Assembly: GCA_022695795.1 (NCBI GenBank)
Contig: MU404264.1
Location: 8,707-21,177, forward strand
Direction of reading: 5' to 3'
Length of the DNA stretch: 12,471 nt
DNA from: Biscogniauxia marginata
Lineage: Eukaryota > Ascomycota > Sordariomycetes > Xylariales > Xylariaceae
Below the pieces are notes generated by a model. That model did no database searches. It was not told where the DNA came from and saw only the letters and a list, made by a program, of their open reading frames with translations. Of the stretch, positions 6,863-12,471 are shown piece after piece. The position numbers and the translations under genes are program-made. How positions within the stretch are numbered: position 1 is the first letter of the stretch; every line of letters begins with the position of its first letter.

Positions 6863-8045
6863 AGGATTCTTTTTAAATTCTAATTATTCTTCTGGCGAGG
6901 CGTTTTTTAATGCTGGTTTTAAAAGCGAAACATAAAATACAAGATATATTCTAGATCCCTTTAGTAGCAAGAGTTTATAATTAACCTTCGAAACAATTTT
7001 TTCAATTTTATAAGGTCTTAATTTCTTAAATTCGAGTTTCTCGCTAAGTCGTTTTATTTTAATTTAAGGCGTTTTTATTATTACGCCTTGTTTCTAGCGG
7101 AGCAAATAAACCATGTCTCCTCTCCTAAGAATTAGTCCCTTAATTCTCTTTTTATTATAATATTCGGTTATCCTTTTTTAGATAAATTATAGTTCTTTTT
7201 ATAGTTTTATTTGTATTACCTAGATTTTTTTAAATAATATTTCTATTTAAGGAGCTACTATTATAATGCTTAGTGTTTTTGTGAGTCTAAACGGTTTCTT
7301 ATGGACTTCTGCTTTTTAGTTATATACTGCTTCGTGTAATAATAGCTTCATATCTTTGTTAATTAATATATTATATGCGACTTAGGCCATAAACAACAAT
7401 TTTACTTAATTATTTATTTGCTAGTTAATATAACTTTTAAGGTACTATTTAAATGTTTAATTAAGCTTTTTTGTTTATTCGTTTATTTAAGGATGATACG
7501 TTATAAATAGTTTCTGCTTAATCCTTATTCGTTTTATTAAGCTGGTTCAAAACTTTAACGTGAATAGTTTGTTTTTGTTTAAAATAATGCGTTTTAATAG
7601 TTCATGTTTATTAATATACTCTCTTAAGAAGCTGAAAATTAATTGTTTTACTATGCTTAATTTATTAAATGGTAAAAAGTAGGCGTATTTCGTGAGTTTA
7701 TTAACGATTACTTATATGTTGTTATAATGTACTCTTATTATAAGATTTTTTGACTTTGGAAGTTTCACTATAAAATCCCATGTAATTATATTTTATGCTT
7801 TATTAAGTATCTGGGTTAGTTATAATAATTTATATGGTTTATATCGTGATGTTTTAGCCTTATTATAGATGTTATAATTCTTTATAATTCTTTTAACTGT
7901 TTATCGTATTTTTAGAAAGTTGAATTCCTTTTGAAGTCGTTTTACCGTTTTGAAAATCCCTTGATAGCTATGTAGAGAATATTTATGAAATTCTTTAACG
8001 AATTCGTCCTGTACTTGTTTTAGTACGTATACCTTTTCTTTATAT
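6863..8045 (-). pseudogene. Element D: integrase (degraded, catalytic and zinc residues mutated)
   Basis: The frame starts near 8035 (Lys-Val-Tyr-Val-Leu-Lys) and is the same as that of the chromodomain. The HHCC finger reads His-Lys-Tyr-Ser-Leu-His-Ser-Tyr-Gln-Gly, then Tyr-Asn-Ile-Tyr (about 7870), where one His and both Cys have become Tyr (CAT to TAT, TGT to TAT). The core has Asp-Phe-Ile-Val-Lys-Leu-Pro (first catalytic Asp kept). The second Asp position near 7577-7579 reads Asn in Leu-Asn-Lys-Asn. The catalytic Glu in the Tyr-His-Pro...Thr-Glu-x-Leu-Asn motif reads Lys (7469-7471). At least two of three catalytic residues are therefore gone, each by a single transition. This frame is offset by one from gag-protease because of the upstream deletion. 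Confidence 0.88.
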
Positions 8046-8279
8046 AAAAGAAGTTCGTCGCTGGATCCTTATTAAAACTGTAATTGTTTTTCCTTTTAAT
8101 TGTAATTTTCTTTGAAACGTTATTTTTAGTCTCTTATGTTGATTTGTATGTAAGTTAATATAACTAATTCGTCATTTTGTTATTTAAACATCTAGATATT
8201 TCTTTTATTGATTTTTGATTTATAATCTCCCTTTTTACTAAGAAGATCTACTTAACTATTTTCCTTTTTTAAAGTGAAT
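8046..8279 (-). pseudogene. Element D: RNase H C-terminal remnant and RT/RNase H deletion junction
   Basis: At 8279 the minus strand still reads the pre-RT segment Ile-His-Phe-Lys-Lys-Gly-Lys in the gag-protease frame. By 8248 it reads Asp-Leu-Leu-Ser-Lys-Lys-Gly-Asp-Tyr-Lys, the end of RNase H, in the integrase frame. In element A these two segments (about 1245-1260 and 3000-3040) are separated by the whole RT and most of RNase H. D has therefore lost at least about 1.2 kb, and the join shifts the frame by one. Both ends have a purine run of the AAAAAGAAAA type, so a microhomology deletion is plausible. Confidence 0.82.
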
Positions 8280-8960
8280 CTAGTAATTCCACTAGCTATA
8301 TTCTAGTAATTCTTTTTTTGTTCTATCTCTAAACAATTTATAGAAACGGAGGTACTTACGCGGTACTCTTTTCGTTAGATTTTCAGGTTTAGTTACTTAA
8401 ATTATATAAGCGATATGTTTCGTTTTTGTATCCGTTTTTCTAGAGTTACTTGCGGTACTTATCTCGTAACCCGTAACGATTAACTTCTCTTGTTTTTAAT
8501 CTTAATAAAGCGTATTTATCTCGAAATTTATTCGTGAATTACTTTTTTTAAGCCAATTCATTCCCAAGATCATATCGTGATTTAATATATATATAATGTT
8601 AAAAATGATTTATTTAAAATGTCCTTAAATAGTTATTAAGAGAGGAATTATTTCTTTTAACACCTTATCATTCTCATAACTAAACATGTTTCTTTTAAAG
8701 TTTTATAGCTTATATAAACTTTATTTATATACTTATAATATTCTGTCTTTTTAAGTTACCTTTACTAAAATATAACTTTTATTTACTTTTAAATCTATTA
8801 AGGCTTTATACTTCCTTTCATTATACCCGACTTTAGTTATAATAGTGTTGTTAAGTCCTAACTAAACTTCATATAAGGACTTATTATTTATGGCTTTTCG
8901 CTGCCTTACTAGCGAGAGCCTTTGCCGTTTTTTGGTTTTCCACGTCCCTCCCTTTTTGGT
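8280..8960 (-). pseudogene. Element D: protease and protease-RT linker
   Basis: In the gag frame the minus strand reads Arg-Gln-Arg-Lys-Ala (about 8905), then Lys-Tyr-Lys-Ala-Leu-Ile-Asp-Leu-Lys-Val (from 8813). Here the aspartic protease signature D-S-G-A has become Asp-Leu-Lys-Val by transitions (TCA to TTA, GGA to AAA, GCA to GTA). It is followed by His-Asp-Met-Ile-Leu-Gly-Met-Asn-Trp-Leu-Lys (ATG at 8561), the conserved ILGMNWL motif that closes Ty3/gypsy protease domains. The pre-RT linker with a Tyr-Leu-Arg-Phe-Tyr-Lys-Leu-Phe segment lies at about 8330-8350. The protease would mature the Gag-Pol polyprotein. Active-site Asp is present but Ser and Gly are lost. Confidence 0.85.
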
Positions 8961-10060
8961 TTTCTTTTAGTTGTTATAGCCTGGATGTTCTTTCATTCTT
9001 AGGCTTTTCATAAGAGCGTGTTTCTAGTAATTATTATTTAGATAGTCTTTTTAATTACCTTTTACGTAGTAAGGGGTGAGAGGTTTATTCTTTATATAGA
9101 ATTTTATACATTAAAACTTTAATTTTTCTTCGAGGGCCCTTTTATAGCCTAAGTTTATTCTATTAACTCGGAATTTCTTAAAGTTTTAGATTATTCTTAA
9201 ATAAAAGAAGTAATTATTAAGTTTATTTATTAAGGGTATCTCGATGTCTCCCTTTAAGTTTATATTGATTTCTAGGAGTTTCCTTCCTTTTTTGAGGTAT
9301 GTTTTAGTGATTTGTTTATAGCTTCGTTTAGTCGCACGTGTTTTTGTTTATTACTTTGTTAAGTGTTTTTTTATAAAACCGAATAAATTAGTGTCGTATT
9401 TAGTTCGTTTTTCGAGCTATTATGAAAAATATAATTCTTTTTATAATTCTTATAATTCTTCTTTAATCTCGTTTTCTTTGAAACCTACTCCGAGTAAGTC
9501 GTGTATATCGTATAATACCGAGATGTAACACATATAACCTTTAACCATTACTTTATAGCTTCTTTCGGAGCTTAAGTAAAGATAACATGCTTTAGGGTAA
9601 TATAGCTATCGTGGGGTGTTATTATAAATACACTTATTTTCTTCTGTGTCGTCACTTTCTAGTTCTTGAGAATAATAACCGGCTTTATTCTTAAAACTTT
9701 TATATATTTAACAAGCGTCGTTAATATAAAAGCTTTAATGTAATAATACATGTTCCCTTAAGTTTTAATAAACATTATAGTTATTATTTATATAAAGCCT
9801 TTAATTTAGGCTATTATATTAGCTTTTCCCCTAATGGGTTTCGCATTTATCGTTTTTATAATAGCTTTAGTGTAAATCACTATAATTTAACTTAATTCCT
9901 AAGTCGTATTCTAGCTTATAATTATCGTATATATATAGTAATTCGCTTTCGTTATATTTTTGTTTAACTTGTTTTAGTGTGAAATGTCCTAAATATAAGT
10001 AGTCATCTTCTAAGCAGTCTTTACGGTTAATTTAATGAGATTTATAGATTCTTTTTATAA
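8961..10060 (-). pseudogene. Element D: gag C-terminal extension / gag-pol linker
   Basis: Same frame as gag and protease, with no net frameshift. It carries acidic and aromatic stretches (for example Asp-Asp-Tyr-Leu-Tyr-Leu-Gly-His-Phe near 9995) and several stops. It includes the two-unit GAATTATAA repeat at 9437-9461 that is expanded to 11 or more units in A. I recognise no catalytic domain. Roughly 1.1 kb between zinc knuckle and protease is long for this family, and what it did is unknown. Confidence 0.6.
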
Positions 10061-11300
10061 AAGCCTTTTCGATCTTTTCTGTCTTAATAGTGCTAATAGT
10101 AAATACTTGGTTTATTTCTTCGTTGTTTTCGAATTAAACCTTTGCTTCGGCGACTCTTTTCTCAGGTTAAAAAATTCCTCTTGTTCTTAGTTCTTGTTTC
10201 TTAGGACTTCGACACTCGTTTTTATAATGTTTTTTTTTTCTATAGTTAAAACACTTAATAGTTAATTTATCTCGTTTTTTCCGTTCTTTTTAAATAACGT
10301 TAATTTTAATGGGATTTGATTTTGTTCCCGTGCCTTTTTTGGTTCCGGCACCGCTTTTATGATTTCCTTTTTTTAGCTGGTCGCCATTCCTTCGTTATAC
10401 CGTCTTTTTCTTTTTAAGGTATCGTTCGAAGTTTTTGTTATCGATGGTAATTGCTATTATAACGTAGTTATTAAACTTTCCTAGGTTCCTTTTTTTGTAT
10501 AGGTTTGTTTTGTATAACTTATTCTTTATATGGTCTTTTAACCCTTAATAAAACAAGTAATATAAGCTTTTAATAAGTAATTGTAATTAGCTTGCGAGTT
10601 TTTTGAACTTAATAGCGTAGTTTAAAGTCTTTTTATCTTGTCGTAGTTTGTAAAGTCGAGCTTCGGCTTATTACTTAAGAATTAAATTACCGAATATAGA
10701 TTTAAATTGTTTTTCAAATTCCTTATAATTTTTAAAGACTTTTTTCGTGTCTTTCTAGGCGTTTGATCCGTTTTCTAGGTAATCCTTTAATACTAGTTAA
10801 AACCAGGTTAAGGCGATTCCGGCGAGAAGTTAAGATACCGTGAAAACCTTTTATTCCTTAGTAGTAATCGTTCCATAATAAAATTATAAATAGGTTTTAA
10901 CCTAGATTAAAAATCTTTCTAAATTACTTAATCCATTATATTTACTAAGTGTAATTAGTTTAAAACCCTTTATATCGAGGGTTATTATATTGTCGTTGTC
11001 GTTTAAGTTATTAGGGTCGCTATCATTTAAAGGTGATTAGGGTTGTTTTGCTTATTTGTATTTTTCTTTAGGCATTTCTTTTTTCTTCTCTTCTTCTTCC
11101 TTAAATGCTTCTTCTTATTGATTTTCCGAGATGTCCTCTTATAACTCTTTTTTAGCTGCAATTATAATAAACTCTTATATTAATTCCTTTAAACCTTTTA
11201 ATTGTATCGTAAAAGGACTTAAAGCTTTCGTTTAAGAGCTTATTAATTGTTATTCTTTTACTTATTTCTTTTTTTGTTGCTTTTTGGTTTTAGGGGGCAT
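10061..11300 (-). pseudogene. Element D: gag (capsid/nucleocapsid), degraded
   Basis: ATG at 11300 opens Met-Pro-Pro-Lys-Thr-Lys-Lys-Gln-Gln-Lys, 76 bases inside the 5' LTR. The capsid-type retrotransposon gag domain lies around 10590-10760: Phe-Glu-Lys-Gln-Phe-Lys-Ser-Ile-Phe-Gly-Asn, then Ala-Glu-Ala-Arg-Leu-Tyr-Lys-Leu-Arg-Gln, a typical A-E-x-x-L-x-x-L-R-Q motif. A basic region and the CCHC knuckle (10212-10253) follow. Everything from 11300 to the protease is in one frame; the damage is TAA/TAG stops only. Gag would form the cytoplasmic virus-like particle and bind element RNA. Confidence 0.87.
10212..10253 (-). other. Element D: CCHC zinc knuckle of gag, second Cys mutated to Tyr
   Basis: Minus strand from 10253: Cys-Phe-Asn-Tyr-Arg-Lys-Lys-Lys-His-Tyr-Lys-Asn-Glu-Cys. 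This is C-x2-C-x4-H-x4-C with the second Cys TGT changed to TAT. The usual Gly before His is Lys. In frame with the gag ATG (1047 bases away). The knuckle binds genomic RNA in active elements. Confidence 0.92.
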
Positions 11301-11376
11301 GTTTATCCTGGGACTATTCGACTAAAAGTCCCTCCTCTTAAACTAATATTAAGCATTAATTAAAAAACTATCAAAA
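11301..11376 (-). other. Element D: 5' leader between LTR and gag ATG, with a hairpin
   Basis: The 76-base leader carries a perfect 6-bp stem, GGGACT (11310-11315) with AGTCCC (11327-11332), around an 11-base loop, ending about 10 bases upstream (sense) of the gag ATG. The primer binding site should start right after the LTR at 11376, reading ATTTTGATAG or similar on the minus strand. I cannot match it to a tRNA, possibly because of mutation. Confidence 0.6.
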
Positions 11377-11734
11377 TGTGACGAATCTCTCTATATATTC
11401 CTAGTTAGCTAACTTCACAAGTAAGTACGTACTAAGTTTTCTTAATTTAAAGATAATAGTAAGTTAAAATTAGTTTAAATAATTCATAATATTATGTTCG
11501 TTAGAGAGGTTTCAAGATACTCTCATTATAGTATTAAAAAGTAACTATAGTCTTAAATTAATAATTAAGGAACGAGAAACTAATTACACAAGGAAATTCT
11601 AATCTATTTATACTCGTCCTTCCTCTCATACAATTAACTAAATAGTTGAATCTTAGGTTGCCCCACTTACTATTCACATATTCGATGGGGTCACGTGCGT
11701 GGCACTCGTTTCCCACTTTAGGAGTCTCGTAACA
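11377..11734 (-). repeat. Element D: 5' LTR (sense direction), 358 bp
   Basis: On the + strand from TGTGACGAATC to TCTCGTAACA, with intact TG...CA ends. Carries CACGTG at 11692-11697 in the U3 half. Compared with the other LTR it has changes in both directions (each copy carries T or A where the other keeps C or G), so both were mutated independently. Confidence 0.95.
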
Positions 11735-11739
11735 AGGAT
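11735..11739. repeat. Target-site duplication of element D (right copy, AGGAT)
   Basis: Directly after the terminal ACA. Matches GGGAT at 5608-5612 with one G/A transition. Confidence 0.82.
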
Positions 11740-12005
11740 TACTTTAAAAATGTGATGTAACATTACGTAATAAAAATCTAAATTAATTTTAAAATTATAA
11801 TAAATTAAGAAAACGAATTTAAGCTACTTTTTAAATTCGTTTAAATTTAATAAGTATTTAATATATTAAAAAAAAGTATAAAAAAAAGAAATAAATTAAA
11901 ATCTTTTTTATATTTAATTAATTATTACCTTTAAAACAAGAAAAACTCAATATATACTTACTTGTAAAGTCAGTTAACTAGGAACACTTAAGGAGGTTCG
12001 TCATA
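11740..12005 (+). mobile_element. Element A: 3' LTR, second part (266 bp)
   Basis: Its right end (about 11935-12005) is the reverse complement of the U5 ends of the other LTRs, finishing GGAGGTTCGTCATA (terminal CACA changed to CATA). It has the orientation required for A. With 5534-5612 it makes a 345-bp LTR. The middle (11770-11930) is extremely AT-rich and unreadable. The other half of A's target duplication would be 12006-12010 (AAAAT), but its partner is outside the window. Confidence 0.83.
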
Positions 12006-12471
12006 AAAATGTTATAAAAAACTCGATATTATTATATAAATTATAATTTCTCGACTTTATATATTTTAATATTTTAAAAAACGTATATAATAATTATTTA
12101 AAAAACTTAATAAAGCGTTATTATTATTACGTTATAAAAAAGATTTTTTTAATTAATTTTATAAAAGTATTTATTATTATAATTATTATTTTAAATATAT
12201 AAATTAACTTTTTTTAATTTAAAAAAAATTATTATTATATTACTTTTTATATAAAAAACGCGTATATTTTTTTAACTTCGAAAAAAATTTAATATTTTAT
12301 AAAGTTAAAATATTTATAATAACTTGCGAAGTATTATTATAATTTTATTTTATTATAAATAAAATTACTCGTTTTAAAGAAATAAATTATATTTTTAATA
12401 AACGACGTAAAACTAAAAATAAGTAATTATAAATAAAACAAAATTTAATATAAAAAAGGGGTAATTTTATA
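12006..12471. other. AT-rich flank of element A, unassigned
   Basis: Dense in A/T with stops in all frames and no long ORF. Scattered CpG survives (ACGCG, CTCG, TGCG), as in the mutated elements. I find no similarity to the LTRs or coding parts of A-D, no tRNA and no repeat array. It is most likely an older repeat mutated beyond recognition. Confidence 0.5.

Larger units (their letters stand above)
5613..11734 (-). mobile_element. Element D: complete but internally deleted Ty3/gypsy chromovirus (6122 bp), inserted in A's 3' LTR
   Basis: Two 358-bp direct LTRs (5613-5970 and 11377-11734) bound a 5406-bp interior that codes on the minus strand. Order in sense direction: leader, gag with zinc knuckle, linker, protease, [RT and most of RNase H deleted], integrase, chromodomain, then a gene on the opposite strand, polypurine tract, 3' LTR. 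The chromodomain places it among chromoviruses. Gag-protease stays in a single frame for about 3 kb with only substitution-type stops, as expected from RIP rather than slow decay. Flanked by GGGAT/AGGAT. Confidence 0.93.
1..12005 (+). mobile_element. Element A: RIP-degraded Ty3/gypsy chromovirus, 5' end outside window, host of three nested insertions
   Basis: Plus-sense LTR retrotransposon running in from the left edge. Its pieces are 1-2416, 2942-3576, 4054-5612 and 11740-12005. The order gag/PR, RT, RNase H, integrase, chromodomain, antisense ORF, polypurine tract, 3' LTR is that of a chromovirus. It was recognised partly because its strand aligns over long stretches with the minus strand of element D (for example 590-665 against about 8880-8955, and 4480-4830 against 6740-7090). 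It is broken throughout by TAA/TAG stops, by small deletions, and by two solo LTRs and element D. The nesting order shows A inserted first. It is non-functional. Its 5' LTR and most of gag lie outside the window. Confidence 0.9.

Noticed and set aside
8046..8279. A hidden RT in element D in another frame
   Set aside because: Pre-RT and RNase H tail segments are only about 30 bases apart; there is no room for an RT.
11751..12005. A third solo LTR starting TGTGATG at 11751
   Set aside because: The flanks do not give a clean 5-bp duplication (AAAAA against AAAAT). Joining 5534-5612 with 11740-12005 explains it better as A's interrupted 3' LTR.
12276..12340. Possible inverted repeat (ACTTCG ... 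CGAAGT) in the right flank
   Set aside because: Very short arms in low-complexity AT sequence; no further symmetry.
1..12471. Mitochondrial genome or a naturally AT-rich genome (apicomplexan, slime mould)
   Set aside because: Nested LTR elements with 5-bp target duplications, transition-only LTR divergence and Trp/Gln-to-stop changes fit nuclear fungal repeats hit by RIP. The less mutated U3 patches are not AT-rich.
1..12471. tRNA or other structural RNA genes
   Set aside because: No stretch with T-loop (GTTCRANNC) and matching acceptor stem was seen; GTTCGTNACA at LTR ends is the retroelement terminus.

Overview
This window looks like nuclear, gene-free, repeat-packed DNA from a filamentous ascomycete (Pezizomycotina) that has, or once had, repeat-induced point mutation (RIP). 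It is very AT-rich. Every recognisable protein is broken by TAA/TAG stops where Gln or Trp codons are expected. The two LTRs of one element differ, by my hand count, at about 42 of 358 positions; all of these are transitions and there are no indels. I see no intact host gene, tRNA or rRNA. Species cannot be told from the sequence.

The window is a nest of related Ty3/gypsy chromoviruses (gag-PR-RT-RH-INT-chromodomain). Element A is the oldest and is read on the + strand. It enters from the left edge and ends in a 3' LTR at 12005. Three later insertions sit inside it. Solo LTR B (2417-2936, minus sense, target duplication AGATA) lies in its RNase H. Solo LTR C (3577-4048, plus sense, duplication ATATA) lies in its integrase. 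Element D (5613-11734, minus sense, two 358-bp LTRs, duplication GGGAT/AGGAT) lies inside A's own 3' LTR, which therefore appears as 5534-5612 plus 11740-12005. Removing B, C and D with one duplication copy each rejoins the reading frame or LTR of A at each site.

D carries gag (ATG at 11300, zinc knuckle at 10212-10253), protease, integrase and chromodomain, but RT and most of RNase H are deleted near 8250-8275. A retains RT, RNase H, integrase and chromodomain, all mutated. In both A and D the stretch between pol and the 3' LTR holds a degraded gene on the opposite strand (4955-5437 in A, 6076-6657 in D). In D its N-terminal part has Tyr/Cys codons at exactly the spacing of a fungal Zn2Cys6 cluster, followed by a basic, coiled-coil-like region. 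This is the most interesting coding signal here.

Other structure: an 11-copy 9-bp minisatellite at the left edge; 45-bp tandem repeats in the U3 of LTR B; a 16-bp palindrome and a pair of interlocked perfect inverted repeats in the U3 of LTR C; a hairpin in the D leader. The last 466 bases (12006-12471) are AT-rich sequence flanking A that I cannot assign.
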